This document shows positions 9,765-20,986 of a stretch of DNA of 64,000 bases, piece by piece. Position numbers and translations under genes: made by a program. Within the stretch, counting starts at the first letter, position 1. Every line of letters begins with the position of its first letter. Source of the DNA: Adiantum capillus-veneris. Lineage: Eukaryota > Streptophyta > Polypodiopsida > Polypodiales > Pteridaceae. The stretch is taken from NCBI GenBank assembly GCA_014529385.2, contig CM043970.1, forward strand, positions 42,789,279-42,853,278, given 5' to 3'. The notes beneath the pieces are model-generated. The model had not been told where the DNA came from and did no database searches. It was given only the letters and a program-made list of their open reading frames with translations.

Positions 9765-12700
9765 ATGGAGAGCCAACGCCAAATGTCTGGATATCCTCTT
9801 TTCTTTGGAGAGCTTGGAGAGGATGCAGAATTATTTCTAGCGAATTTCAAGATGTCTTGCCGTATCAAGAGGATAGTAACTGATCAAGAACGTGTAGAAA
9901 TGTTTGAGGTGGTCCTTAGGAAAGATGCTAGCACTTGGTTTGACTCTTTGCCTGAGGAAGTTAAAGGGAATTACACGGAAGTTTTGAATCGTTTCAAGAA
10001 ATACTTCTTTGATCCCCAAAACACTCAGAAATTATGGCAAGACATTGTTTCTCATAAGCAAAAAGACTTAGATGACTACTACTTGTACAAGCAAGAGTTC
10101 CTACGTCTTTGGGCTCTATGGATACGAAATGTTGCTAACCCTGGTGATGGTGCAGAATTTCTAAAGAAGGAGAGGTTCATAGCCGGACTCTTTCCTGACC
10201 TTAAGGTAAAAGTTGAGGCGGGTGCACCTGCTACCTTTGATGCAGCTGAAACTAGGGCTGCTGAGAAATATAGAAAACTCAAGTGCTTAAGGGGGGAGGT
10301 TCCAATAGAAGGTCTTAGACCCAAAGGTAAGTCACAAACATCAACATCTAGGGAGCTTCCTGAGGTAACGGCGGAAGTGATTGAGAAGTTAAATGAATCC
10401 TTAAGCAGCCTGTCAATTCACCTTGCACAAGCTGTAGGTCCAAAGGGACAAGCAAAGAAGTCAGAAGAGCGAGATCCACCACGACCTAGGAGAGTCTTGC
10501 AATGCTGGAATTGCGGAGAGTCTGGACATGGGATGTATAATTGTCCTTGGCCCCGTGGGGAGCCAGGCAGACCTAACTTGAATTACCCAGTGATGAATGC
10601 AGGTGAAGGAACTAGTCAGCAACCACGGCTTCTACAAAGGCCAAACGAAGCAAGACCACCTCCACAAGGAGTGGAAGGAGTTCCACCTTTGCCAGACCCA
10701 AACGTGCATGTGGTAGAGGTGACAAATTCAAGAGAGGTTGACATGGAAGCAAATGGCATTAAGCGTGGCCGAGGGAAAGGTAAGGAGAAAGAAGGAGTTA
10801 CATCACAAAGTGACCATGGACGAGAAAAGAAGGCAAAGGAGACCAAGGAAGCTAAGAGGACTCGACGTCGTATCAACCTCCAAGACTTTCCTCTTGGACA
10901 TGGAATGGATCCATACAACCTGTTGGAAGACATGAGAGGTAAGGGTCCTGATATCTCATGGCCTCAATTTCTTGCATTATGTCCACAAGTTAGGAGGGAT
11001 TTAACAAGGGCAGTTAGCACTAGGAGAAAGGTAAAAGAGAGTGTGCCTATTGTAAAAATTGCACAAGCTGAAATGAATGAGGACATTACACCTGTGCTAG
11101 ATTGTTACATAAAAGGGAGATTGGTTAGGAAAGGTCTAGTGGATGGGGGTGCACAAATTTGCATCATGACAAAGGGACTCATGCAAAAACTAGGCATGCA
11201 CATCCATGAGACACCTGAAATTAAGGTCAAGATGGCAAACAATAGCAAGGCTAGGTGCGTAGGCATTTGTAAAAATATTTTTGTGGAGGCCTTTGGCATT
11301 AAAAAGGCAGTGGATTTCTATGTCATGTCTACCAAAGGAAATGGTTACCCATTTATCCTAGGGAGACCATGGCTAATGAAAATGCGAGCTTTGAAGGATT
11401 GGGAGAGTGGAAAGCTAATTTGCAGGAACGACAATCATAAGAAGGTTGTCTTTGACATGAAGGAGCAACGCCAAGAGGAGCTCCATGAAGAATCATCTCA
11501 AAGTGAGACGGAAGAAGGTTGGACCGATAACACTTCAGAAGAAGAAAGTAGCGGCAGCATTACTGAAGAGGAGTCTTCCATCGAAGTCATGGGGGTAAGG
11601 TTTAAGCCAACCAACCAAGAGACCTCTTGTCAAGGTTTGGAGGAGGTAGGTTCCCAAGAGAACCAAAAAGTGGAAGATGAAAGAATGCTAGAAGGTATGC
11701 TATCTACAACACTTACAAAGGATGAAAGAGAGGAGTTCAAATGTGTGCTAAGGAAATTTCCTAGGCTTTTTGCTAAAGACTACACCGATGTGCGTGGAGT
11801 AGATGCTGTTCAACACAAAATTGAGTTGAAGCCAGAGGCCACACCTAAGGCTCAGAAGCTACGAAGGCTAGGAGTCATCAAGGAGCAGGCTTTACTCAAG
11901 GAGGTAAGAAAGCTTCTAGCAGCAGGTTTCATTTATCCAGTGGAGAATTCAGAGTGGGTCTCTCCCGTTGTTGTCACTCCTAAGGAAAATGGAAAGTGGA
12001 GGGTGTGTGTGGATTACCGTCCACTCAATGAGGCAACAAAAAGAGATCACTTTCCCCTCCCATTTCAGGATGAGATACTAAATGAGGTAGCTGGTCATGA
12101 GAAGTACACTGTGTGTGATGGCTACTCAGGCTACTTTCAAATAGGTATCGCATTGGAAGATCAATTGAAAACAACCTTTATCACTCCTTGGGGTTGTTAT
12201 GCTTTTAGAGTCATGCCATTTGGTCTGACAAATACTCCTGCAACATTCCAACGTTTCATGAACATGGTGTTTCAAGCATTCTTTGGAAAGTCAATTAGGG
12301 TGTTCATTGATGATTTCTGCATTTATAGCTCAAAATCATTGCATCTACAAAGGGTAGAAGAAGGTTTAAAGAAGCTCTACGACATGGGAGGTCAACTCAA
12401 CCCCGACAAGTGCCACATAGGTGAGGATGAAGTGATCTTGCTCGGTCACAAGGTTTCCTATAAAGGCATTGAGGTGGATCCTTCAAAGGCAAAGGCTCTT
12501 ATTGAGCTCCCATCACCGAAGAGTCTTAAGGAGGTCATCTCTTTCATTCAGAAGGTGAAGTATATGTCACGCTTCATTCACTTAGCCTCGGAGTTGCTTC
12601 ATCCTTTGCAAAAGTTGACACGACAAGTAGAATTTGCATGGTCTGATGAGCTTGAAGAGTATTTTTGTAACATTAAAGTCATTTTGTCAGAGCTACCAAC

Positions 12701-12809
12701 ACTCATGCCTCCTTGTTGGGAGTACACATTCTTTGTTAGCTCTAGTGTTGGAAAGGAAACAATTGGTGCTGTGTTGCTACAACAAGATCCCCATAGTACA
12801 AGGATGTGA
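9765..12809 (+). pseudogene. Gag-protease-RT of the Tat-like element
   Basis: This 1014-codon frame starts at an ATG 85 bases after the second leader ORF. Gag occupies roughly residues 1-240 and is followed by a CCHC zinc knuckle (CWNCGESGHGMYNC, about residue 246). The aspartic protease motif near residue 460 reads VDGGAQICIM; the DGG form is seen in this lineage in place of D-S/T-G. Reverse transcriptase covers about 690-870, with VCVDYRPLNE, MPFGLTNTPATFQRF and the catalytic FIDDF. RNase H begins near the end. The frame stops at TGA 12807-12809, in the middle of RNase H, and the same frame continues past it. The stop looks like a simple point mutation, so full Pol could not be made from this copy without readthrough. 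It would act in cytoplasmic virus-like particles. Confidence 0.93.
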
Positions 12810-12833
12810 CCCATCTACTTTGCTAGTAGGGTC

Positions 12834-13397
12834 ATGAATGCTTTGGAGAGAGATTACACAGAAGCAGAACTCATGATGCTTTCTCTCATGTTTGCGGTGA
12901 GAAAGTTTAGATCCTACCTGCTACCAAAACCTTTTGTAATTCTCACTGCAGAAAATTTGTTCCCTTGGGTGTCATCTCAAATGAATCTTAGTACTAGGAT
13001 CTCAAAGTGGATTATGGAGTTGCAAGAGTTCCAATACTCTTTCAAGGTAGAAGATAGTGTGCGTGCACAATTGGCAGGGATTCTCACTTATAGGATACAT
13101 GAGAAGGAAATTAAGGTGCCTCAAGTAAAGACCCTACCATTGCCACCACCAAAAAGTATTCCCAATGCTTTTACCTTCTTCTTTGATGGAGCTTTTCGAC
13201 GAGCCACAGGGAAAGCAGGGGGAGGGCTAGTGTTGCTCAACCCAAGTGGAGAGGTGGTCATGAAAGAGAAGGTCAATCTACCAGGTTCAACTAGCAACAA
13301 TGAAGCAGAATACGACACACTACTTCATGGTTTGAAGATGTGCATTGGCCAGGATAAAACGTCTCATGGTAAAGGGAGATGCACTTCTCATTGTTAA
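12834..13397 (+). pseudogene. Rest of RNase H plus a second RNase H-like domain
   Basis: This is the continuation, in the same frame, of the gag-pol ORF after the TGA at 12807. The first part completes the RT-associated RNase H (ASRVMNALERDYTEAE, then the connection region). From about 13170 a second RNase H-like domain begins (FFFDGAFRRATGKAGGG, then SNNEAEYDTLL), with Asp and Glu at the expected catalytic positions. This dual RNase H arrangement is what points to the Tat lineage. The frame fails near 13350, where the homology moves to the next frame, so a small insertion or deletion is present there. Confidence 0.88.
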
Positions 13398-15045
13398 ACA
13401 GATTTTAGGCATTTGGGCATGCAAGAATGAAAGCTTAAGGACAAAACTTCATGCCATTCGTAAGATGTTTAATCAATTTGAAGAAGTGCAACTATATCAT
13501 ATTCCGAGGAAACAAAATGAAGATGCCGATTTACTTGCACAACAAGCAGTTACATGTGTTGAGAGAGAAGTGCAGGTCATCATGGTGGCAGCAGCTGTCA
13601 AGCAACCGAGATACCAGGGATTGGAGTCATTGGCTCCCATTATTGGCTACATTTTGGAGGGTGAGTTTCCACAAGACTTCACGAAGGCTCAGAAGAGGAG
13701 ACTCATGAAGAAGGCAAGTTTCTATCTCTTCCTAGAAGGCTCCCTCTATCAAAAAGGGAAGGATCAAGTGTGCAGAAGAGTACCAACTATCGAGGAAATT
13801 CCAACCATTCTAAAAGGTTTGCATGAAGAGGCATGTGGTGGTCATTTTGCCCAAGAATCAACTCTGAAGAAGATTTTGCTTGCGGGGTATGTTTGGCCAA
13901 GCTTGCATGTGGATGTTCAACATTGGTGTAAAAGCTGTCACAATTGTCAGATAAATGGAAATAGAAGGTTGGTGCATGGCCCGAGGCAAATAGTGCTTGC
14001 AAATGGACCCTTTGAAAAGTGGGGCATTGATGCTATGGGTCCTCTGCCTAGGACAAAAAATGGTAAACTCTACATTCTAGTGGCTGTAAACTATATGACT
14101 AGGTGGGTGGAAGCTCAAAGTGTGGCAAGAGTGAATGAGAGGACAGTTAGCAAGTTTGTGTACAATCACATTTGTTGTAGATTTGGCACACCTTTGGAGA
14201 TTGTTTTTGATAATGGTCCAGGGTTTAGGAAGGGCTTGCTCACAGAAGTTTGTGAAGAGCTTCACATTCTACATCGTCATAGCACACCATACTACCCACA
14301 GTCAAATGGTTTGGTGGAGAAGGCTAATGGTGTCATTGCAGGAATCATTAGAAAGATGGTGCAAAACAAGACAAAATTATGGGATGACTTCTTGGATGGT
14401 GCCTTGTGGGCATATCGAACCACATATAGGGAAGCCACGGAGTTCACACCATTTCACTTGGTCTATGGTCAAGAGGCTTTGCAGCCTATCGAGCTCAACA
14501 TTCCAACAATGCGACTTCATGGCAAAGGAGCACAAGATGATCAAGAGGTATGGATGGATCGACTTCTTACGTTAGTGGAGCTTGAGTGGAAAAGAGAAGC
14601 AGCATATGAGTGCTACGAGAGGAAAGCCACACAAGCGAAAGAAACGCATGACAAGAAACTGAAGGACAAAGGCATCAAGGAAGGAGAGCTTGTGCTAAGG
14701 TATGACAATCGACTTGACACTCGTTTTGATGCCAAGTTTGAAACTAGATGGCAAGGGCCATACATAGTCAAGAAGGCTTTCAATTCTAGTTACTATCAGC
14801 TTATGGACTTGAATGATAAAGAGCACTCCAGGAAGGTAAACGGGTATCGCTTGAAGCCCTATTTGAGTCGCCTTCTACCAAAGGATCTACCAAAGATCTG
14901 TCCAAAGGCCGCTGTCTCATGTAAGTATTGTTACATGAAGCATGAGTGTAACTCCAGCAAAAATTCTGAGGGGCCAAACAATGAAGATCTCGTCAAGGAC
15001 TCTGAAGCACTCTCTTTGGAAAAGATGCTCTATGATGGTACATGA
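13345..15045 (+). pseudogene. Integrase portion of Pol
   Basis: Continuing from the frameshift near 13350, this frame finishes the second RNase H (VKGDALLIVKQ). It then carries the integrase HHCC zinc-binding motif (HEEACGGHF, later CKSCHNC). The DDE core follows, with D in GIDAMGPLP, D in FDNGPGF and E in NGLVEKANG. A GPY/F-type C-terminal module (RWQGPYIV) comes next. I see no chromodomain. The reading frame is otherwise open to a stop 29 bases before the 3' LTR. The nominal start codon is not a real translation start. The integrase residues are intact, so the loss of function is due to the upstream stop and frameshift. Confidence 0.9.
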
Positions 15046-15059
15046 ATATACCATCATCC

Positions 15060-15073
15060 TGGGGGAGGGCTAA
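15060..15073 (+). other. Polypurine tract of the Tat-like element
   Basis: The sequence tgggggagggctaa lies between the end of pol and the 3' LTR start (TGATAG at 15074). This is the expected second-strand primer position. Confidence 0.7.
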
Positions 15074-15501
15074 TGATAGCCGTTTTTCGGCTCTCCATAA
15101 TTGCCATAGTAAGTTACTCCACCCTACCAAATTCACCCAAACGCTATGGCTATCCCTACCATTTCCCTGTACATAGGCGTGTGTGAGTTAGGGGGCTTTT
15201 CCCATATCTTCTTAAAAACCCTCAGCTAGCTAGTCACTGGGCTAGTTGAGCCAAAAAAATAAAAAAATAAAAAAATAAAAGTATATTATGGCCTCTTTGT
15301 GTGTAAATATTTCATTGTATATATGGCCTAAATATAGGGATTTTTTATAATTATTTTGGTATTTTATTTAAATATTTCTACTTAGGTGTGTGTTTTATTA
15401 AACCTATGTACACCTTCTTTCATCCTCTTACACCATAATGATATTTTTTGCCAATATGTACATACTCTAACCTCATATTTTTCCTTTATACAAATCACTC
15501 C
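15074..15501 (+). repeat. 3' LTR of the Tat-like element, first part
   Basis: This matches the first 0.4 kb of the 5' LTR and is then interrupted after ...aatcactcc. The last five bases (15497-15501, actcc) are the left copy of the target-site duplication made by the copia insertion. Confidence 0.92.
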
Positions 15502-15678
15502 TGAAGTCGCGGAGCGGAGCGTGGGTCGACTCTCTCTCTCACACACACACACAGTGAGCTTACACAGTACACAGTACGCAGAGATCTGTTAGAAGGGTTA
15601 TCTCCCAAATCCTTAGTATTCACAAAGAATATGTTAGTATATACAAAGAGTTAGAGGTAAGTGAGTTAGGCGGGCGGC
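15502..15678 (-). repeat. Copia 3' LTR, truncated at its U3 end
   Basis: This is identical to the other LTR up to ...gggcggc. Then, where the other copy has about 43 more bases ending in TG on the minus strand, this copy runs into cttaaagtccaatgtggcac. Part of that resembles the missing U3 start in reverse complement. No polypurine tract precedes it. Confidence 0.85.
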
Positions 15679-15753
15679 TTAAAGTCCAATGTGGCACTTT
15701 AAGTAACTGTAAATCTATGAACATAAATGTACAAAGATTTACATGGCTGCCAT

Positions 15754-18700
15754 CTATCCAATGCCCAATAACTCACGACAATGCACAAAGCCCTCTCCTG
15801 GAAGTCCCTTTGTGAGTAGATCAGCAGGATTGTCCTTGGTGTGGATCTTCAGCAGTTGTATCTGCTTGTCTTCAAGTACTTCCCTAATGAAGTGATATTT
15901 CACATCAATATGCTTAGTCTTCGAATGGAACACTGGATTCTTTGCCAATTGTATAGCACTTTGACTATCACAATATAACTCTGGCATATCTGCATTGATT
16001 CCCAAGTCTGCAACCAATCTACCAAGCCAAATAGCTTCTTTGCATGCCTCATTTGCTGCAACATACTCAGCTTCTGTAGTAGACTGCGTAACACAATCTT
16101 GTAATCGAGATCGCCATGATATGGCACCTCCAGCCAATGTAAAGACATAGCCTGATGTAGATCTCCTCTTATCCAAGTCTCCTGCATAATCTGAGTCAGT
16201 GTATCCTCTGACACTCAAATCCTGACTACCATAGCATATGCGCATACTCTTTGTATGTTTTAAGTATCTCATGATACCTTTCACTGCCTCCCAATGTTTC
16301 TTGCCGGGATTTGACATATATCTGCTAACCACTCCCACTGCAAATGCAATATCCGGACGTGTAGCAATCATTGCATACATCAAACTACCCACTGCAGACG
16401 CATATGGAATCTTATCCATTTCAGCCTTTTCTTCCTCAGACACAGGACAATCTTGTTTGCTAAGTTTCACATATGGTGGCAATGGAACACTCAATGCCTT
16501 TCCCTTCTCCATATTGAAACGTTGCAAAACCTTGTCAATATACTCTGTTTGAGATAACCAAATCAACTTCTTTGATCTGTCTCTCTCAATGCGCATACCA
16601 AGTATATGACTTGCCTCACCCATGTCTTTCATGTCAAACGATTTTGCCATCTTTGACTTCAAAGCTGAAATTTCTTCCAAGTGTTTGCCAGCAATCAACA
16701 TGTCATCCACATACAAAATAAGGATCAGCCAACTGCCATCCTTAGCCTTCTTTGTATATAGACAGTGATCGAACTCACTACGTTTGTAGCCTTGAGAAAG
16801 CATAAACTGGTGGAACTTATGGTACCATGCCCTCGGTGATTGTTTTAAGCCATAAAGACTCTTTAACAACTGGCATACCAAATGTGCCATGCCTTTCTCA
16901 ACAAACCCTTCTGGCTGCTGCATGTAAATTTCCACATCTAAATCACCATGCAAGAACGCTGTCTTGACATCCATTTGGTGCAACACCAAATCCAATATAG
17001 CAACCAATGCAAGAAAGCATCTCAATGTAGTCATCTTAACCACTGGAGAGAAGACTTCATCAAAGTCAATGCCTTGTTCTTGCTTAAAGCCCTTGGCAAC
17101 AAGCCTTGCTTTGTACTTTGGCTGACTATCATGAGCGGTGATCTTATACCTGTAAACCCATTTACAAGGTAGAGCCTTTTTGCCCTGTGGTAATTTAACC
17201 AACTTCCATGTCTGGTTTTTATGCAGAGCTGTCATCTCTGACTGCATGGCCAACTGCCATTTTTTCGAGTCAACCACTTGTAATGCTTCCTTGTAACAAG
17301 ATGGTTCTCCGCAATCTGTGAGCATGACATAATTTAGAGATGGCACATAACGATCAGGTGGTTTGGAGACACGCTCAGAACGTCTCACCACAACTGATTC
17401 TGCCTCTCTAGCCACTATAGGCTGTTCCTGAGCCTGACCATGCTGTCTTGATGTGCTAGCACTAGGTCCATCTTCCCTGAAGACAACTCTTCTGATCTCC
17501 TCTGTCTTCTCTGGCTTAGCGTGAAACTTGGCTTCATTGAAATGCACATCATTGCTACGAATAAGCTTTCTGGACTCAGGATCCCAAAGCCGGTAACCCA
17601 TCTCGCCCGATTCTCCGTAGCCAAGAAATATACACTTCTTGCTCTTTGGTTCTAACTTATTTCTGAACTCCTTAGGAATATGGCTATAAGCTTCACAACC
17701 AAAGACTCTGAGATGCTTATACCAAGGTGCCTTGCCTGTCCATAGCATCTCGGCCACTGCACTCTTATCCAGAACCCTACTAGGAGACCTGTTGATCAAA
17801 TGGACTGCTGTAGCCACTGCTTCCGCCCAAAATCCATTAGGCAACTCAGCATTTGACAACATGCTTCTGACCTTCTCTTGTATGGTCCTATTCATACGTT
17901 CTGCAACCCCATTCTGTGAAGGATTATATGGTGCAGTAAGTTCCCGCTTAATCCCTTTTTCTTGACAAAAGTCTTGAAAAGCTTTGGAAACGTACTCTCC
18001 ACCATTGTCAGTTCTCAAGCACTTCAGCTTCTGACCACTCTGATTCTCCACCAGCTGCAAGAATGTCTTAAAGACCTTGAGCACCTCATCCTTGTGCTTC
18101 AAGAAGTAAACCCATACTTTGCGAGAATAGTCATCTATGAATGTACAAAAGTACGCTGCTCCCCCTAGTGACAAACTAGGCATTGGTCCGCATAGGTCAC
18201 TGTGTACAAGAGCTAACCGTTCGTCCCTACGATTCCTCTTTGATCTGTGCGGTTCCTGTGTTTGCTTACCATAAACACAATGCTCACAAAACTCGAAATC
18301 TTGAAATGAAAAGCCAGGCAAATAACCATAATGAGAAAGTATTTCCATTCCTCTTTTTGACATATGTCCCAACCTACGATGCCACAGTGACACACTTGGC
18401 TGCTCAATCACATTAATTACATGGTTTTTAACCTCTGAAACATGTAAAGTGTACAGAGTTCCTGACTTGCTGCCATGTGCTACAGTCATCGAACCTTTGG
18501 AGATCTTCCAAGCGCTGTTCCCAAAAACTGTCACATAACCCGCATCATCCAACTTCCCTGTACTAATCAAGCTCTTTCGGATTGCTGGAACATGTCTGAC
18601 ATTCTTGAGCCATAAAGAAGAGCCATTCTGAAACTTCAACTGCACATCTCCCACTCCAAGTATGTCACAAACCTGCTCATTGCCAAGTCTGACATAGTCT

Positions 18701-19728
18701 TTAGTAGCCACATATGATGTAAACCACTCTTTGTGCGGAGAAACATGTAAAGATGCCCCTGAGTCGATAATCCAATCACTCATAGCATGTCCATCCTCTG
18801 CAGTCAAGAAAACAGAATCAAGATTGCTTGTAAGGAAGATGTCACCAGCTGCTATACCAGAATCACTGTCTGAACCAGATCCTGTGACATTCACCTCTTC
18901 AATCTTCACTGAACTCTTCTTTTCATCTTGCTCAAAACTCTTTGTTTTGCCTTTTTCTTGTTTCCACTTCGTACAGTCTCGCTTCATGTGACCCTTCTTG
19001 CCACAATGGTAGCATTCTATGTCATCCTTTGACTTCGAATCACGAGACTTACTTCGGTTTTGTGCCTTCTTACCCTTCTTCTCTTTAAACTGTTGTCTCC
19101 CTCGAACGACCAAAGCACTATTGCCTTTGCCTTTGTCAATGTTCTTCCTGTTCACTTCCTCTGTGAGCAAGCTGCCTTCTACATTGGCACTTGTAAGACC
19201 TTCTGGCGCGACAGAATTACTTAACGCTGTACGAAAAGTATCCCAACTGTCTGGCAAAGTGATTAAGAGAAACATAGCCTTCACTGAATCTGGAAAGACT
19301 ATCTCTTGTGCTGTTAACTGGCTGAAAATTGAGTGAAATTCATTCAGATGATTTGACATGGCTGTCCCTTCCTTCATCTTCAAATCCACCAATTTCTTGA
19401 GCCAGTAAATCTGAGAAGCAGCACTTTGTTTCTCGTACATATCACATAGCTTTTGCCATACGCCATACGCTGTAGTCTCTTCTGCTACGTTGAAGTAAAC
19501 ATTTTCTGCCAGTGTCAGCATGATTGTGGAACAAGCTAACTCGTCAAGCTCTTCCCACTCATCTTGAGCCATAAATTCTGGTCTCTCCCCTTTGAGCTTC
19601 AGTGGCTTCACTTGTTTTTTCTGCACCAAAACCTGCCAAATCTGCTTCTTCCAGAATGGAAAGTTTGTGCCATCCAGCTTCTTTATGTTGTAAAGAGTCT
19701 CACTGTGAGAAGATGCCATATCTGCCAA
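15754..19728 (-). CDS. Copia Gag-Pol polyprotein
   Basis: This single open frame of 1324 residues is the usual size for a complete Ty1/copia gag-pol. From the N-terminus it has a Gag of the UBN2 type, a CCHC knuckle (CYHCGKKGHMKRDC, about residue 238), and protease with WIIDSGASLHVS. Integrase follows, with HRRLGHMSKRG/CEHCVYGKQ for zinc binding and the DDE residues in HSDLCGP, RTDNGGEY and NGVAERMN. Reverse transcriptase has IYMQQPEGF and the catalytic LYVDDMLIAG. RNase H has YTDSDYAGDLDKRRSTSGY. Domain order and motifs match the Tork/Tnt1 type. It starts about 1 kb inside the 5' LTR on the minus strand. All catalytic residues I can check are present, so the polyprotein is plausibly functional. 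Confidence 0.95.
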   Translation of the reverse strand: MADMASSHSETLYNIKKLDGTNFPFWKKQIWQVLVQKKQVKPLKLKGERPEFMAQDEWEELDELACSTIMLTLAENVYFNVAEETTAYGVWQKLCDMYEKQSAASQIYWLKKLVDLKMKEGTAMSNHLNEFHSIFSQLTAQEIVFPDSVKAMFLLITLPDSWDTFRTALSNSVAPEGLTSANVEGSLLTEEVNRKNIDKGKGNSALVVRGRQQFKEKKGKKAQNRSKSRDSKSKDDIECYHCGKKGHMKRDCTKWKQEKGKTKSFEQDEKKSSVKIEEVNVTGSGSDSDSGIAAGDIFLTSNLDSVFLTAEDGHAMSDWIIDSGASLHVSPHKEWFTSYVATKDYVRLGNEQVCDILGVGDVQLKFQNGSSLWLKNVRHVPAIRKSLISTGKLDDAGYVTVFGNSAWKISKGSMTVAHGSKSGTLYTLHVSEVKNHVINVIEQPSVSLWHRRLGHMSKRGMEILSHYGYLPGFSFQDFEFCEHCVYGKQTQEPHRSKRNRRDERLALVHSDLCGPMPSLSLGGAAYFCTFIDDYSRKVWVYFLKHKDEVLKVFKTFLQLVENQSGQKLKCLRTDNGGEYVSKAFQDFCQEKGIKRELTAPYNPSQNGVAERMNRTIQEKVRSMLSNAELPNGFWAEAVATAVHLINRSPSRVLDKSAVAEMLWTGKAPWYKHLRVFGCEAYSHIPKEFRNKLEPKSKKCIFLGYGESGEMGYRLWDPESRKLIRSNDVHFNEAKFHAKPEKTEEIRRVVFREDGPSASTSRQHGQAQEQPIVAREAESVVVRRSERVSKPPDRYVPSLNYVMLTDCGEPSCYKEALQVVDSKKWQLAMQSEMTALHKNQTWKLVKLPQGKKALPCKWVYRYKITAHDSQPKYKARLVAKGFKQEQGIDFDEVFSPVVKMTTLRCFLALVAILDLVLHQMDVKTAFLHGDLDVEIYMQQPEGFVEKGMAHLVCQLLKSLYGLKQSPRAWYHKFHQFMLSQGYKRSEFDHCLYTKKAKDGSWLILILYVDDMLIAGKHLEEISALKSKMAKSFDMKDMGEASHILGMRIERDRSKKLIWLSQTEYIDKVLQRFNMEKGKALSVPLPPYVKLSKQDCPVSEEEKAEMDKIPYASAVGSLMYAMIATRPDIAFAVGVVSRYMSNPGKKHWEAVKGIMRYLKHTKSMRICYGSQDLSVRGYTDSDYAGDLDKRRSTSGYVFTLAGGAISWRSRLQDCVTQSTTEAEYVAANEACKEAIWLGRLVADLGINADMPELYCDSQSAIQLAKNPVFHSKTKHIDVKYHFIREVLEDKQIQLLKIHTKDNPADLLTKGLPGEGFVHCRELLGIG

Positions 19729-20746
19729 ACTGTCTACTCCTGAGAAAAATCCGACAGAGTTTCCCCTGTAAACTGGCCTCTGTACACAGTAAACAAGCTG
19801 TAATCAACAAGCTGAACACCTCTCCTCAGGAACTGTCAGTATTTTGAAAATTTTTGACAGAGTCTCCCCTGTAAACTGAGCTCTGGGAACCAAAAGATAG
19901 CTCAAAAAACAATCATAAATAGCTGACCAGTGACAAATCCTGTAAGCATACACTGTCTCCTCTCTGGGCGATGACAGAACCTGTATCTGTCTCAAGACTG
20001 AACTCTGAACAATGCCTCAACGGCCTGACGCATAAGATGCAATCCAGTGTCTACACAAAGTCATACATCCTAAGGGATAAAAGTCGCCGAAGAGGATGCG
20101 TGTAGAGGGGAACTCCAGCAACCTAATCCACCTCACACTGGGTAACCCAGCCCCCAGTGCTTGGCTTCAAAAAACCTCACACACGACCCTCTCAGATGGC
20201 TCAGCAAACTGCCCAGAACTAGCATACATCCTATAATAGACCAATCACTGTCCTATGACCGCTGCGGCGGTCTGTCTGCTAGCGTGACTCACAACTAGCA
20301 GACCCACAATCACAGTACATCAATCTGCAATACATGCCAGTGGTGTCAAGCCGTCGTATGGCCACACCTCCCCTGGAACCTGGCAAGCACAAGAAGTAAC
20401 AATGCAGACTGCAATATATATATCTGATGATATATATGTGTACCTGGTCTATAGATGATGCTCTGAAGACGAATAAGTGATGTATGTCGATGTCGATATT
20501 GATGTCGACCACCTCCTGCTTGCCAATCTACACAAGACGGATTTCTTTGTGGCTGAAATCTATCTTCTGCTGTAGTGCTCAGAACGAAATTCTGAGGGCA
20601 TAAACGGCTTCGAAAGGGGGGTAAAACCCCAGGTCGCCTGCTGGAAACGCTCCCGGAACGCCGAGTGTGAATTTTCGAACTCCGGATCCAGAATCTGCCG
20701 GAAAAGTGCGCGCGCGCGCGATTGCGCAAATCCGCACTGAACCAAG
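19729..20746 (-). other. Copia 5' leader, untranslated
   Basis: About 1 kb separates the primer site from gag. It is long for a copia leader and has no domain-bearing frame (20346-20882 is open on the minus strand but unrecognised and overlaps the LTR). Two similar short segments occur near 19735-19780 and 19845-19885 (gacagagt(t/c)t(c)cccctgtaaactg), suggesting a small internal duplication. Confidence 0.5.
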
Positions 20747-20758
20747 GCTCTGATACCA
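20747..20758 (-). promoter_or_regulatory. Copia primer binding site (initiator tRNA-Met)
   Basis: On the minus strand this reads TGGTATCAGAGC, two bases after the 5' LTR. It is the well-known complement of the 3' end of plant initiator methionine tRNA and the standard primer site of copia elements. Confidence 0.93.
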
Positions 20759-20760
20759 AT

Positions 20761-20981
20761 TGAAGTCGCGGAGCGGAGCGTGGGTCGACTCTCTCTCTCT
20801 CACACACACACAGTGAGCTTACACAGTACACAGTACGCAGAGATCTGTTAGAAGGGTTATCTCCCAAATCCTTAGTATTCACAAAGAATATGTTAGTATA
20901 TACAAAGAGTTAGAGGTAAGTGAGTTAGGCGGGCGGCCGGCCATATCCGCATAAGAGGCCACTTGGGCTTTAATCCCAACA
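20761..20981 (-). repeat. Copia 5' LTR, full length
   Basis: This 221-base LTR reads TGTTGGGATTAAAGCC to GCGACTTCA on the minus strand. A TATA-like tgtatatacta lies near 20895-20906 and would drive the element's transcript on the minus strand. Confidence 0.93.
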
Positions 20982-20986
20982 ACTCC

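Larger units (their letters stand above)
15502..20981 (-). mobile_element. Ty1/copia (Tork/Tnt1-like) retrotransposon nested in the Tat 3' LTR
   Basis: The element lies on the minus strand, with its 5' LTR at 20761-20981 and 3' LTR at 15502-15678. It is bounded by a perfect 5-bp target duplication, actcc (15497-15501 and 20982-20986), and the interrupted host LTR rejoins exactly. Outside a CT/CA repeat the shared 177 bases of the two LTRs are essentially identical, and the 1324-codon gag-pol is open throughout, so the insertion is recent. The one defect is at the inner end of the 3' LTR, where about 43 bases and the polypurine tract are replaced. Confidence 0.95.

Noticed and set aside
20346-20882. 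178-codon minus-strand frame in the copia leader
   Set aside because: It overlaps the 5' LTR and primer site and shows no domain; a chance open frame in GC-richer leader DNA.
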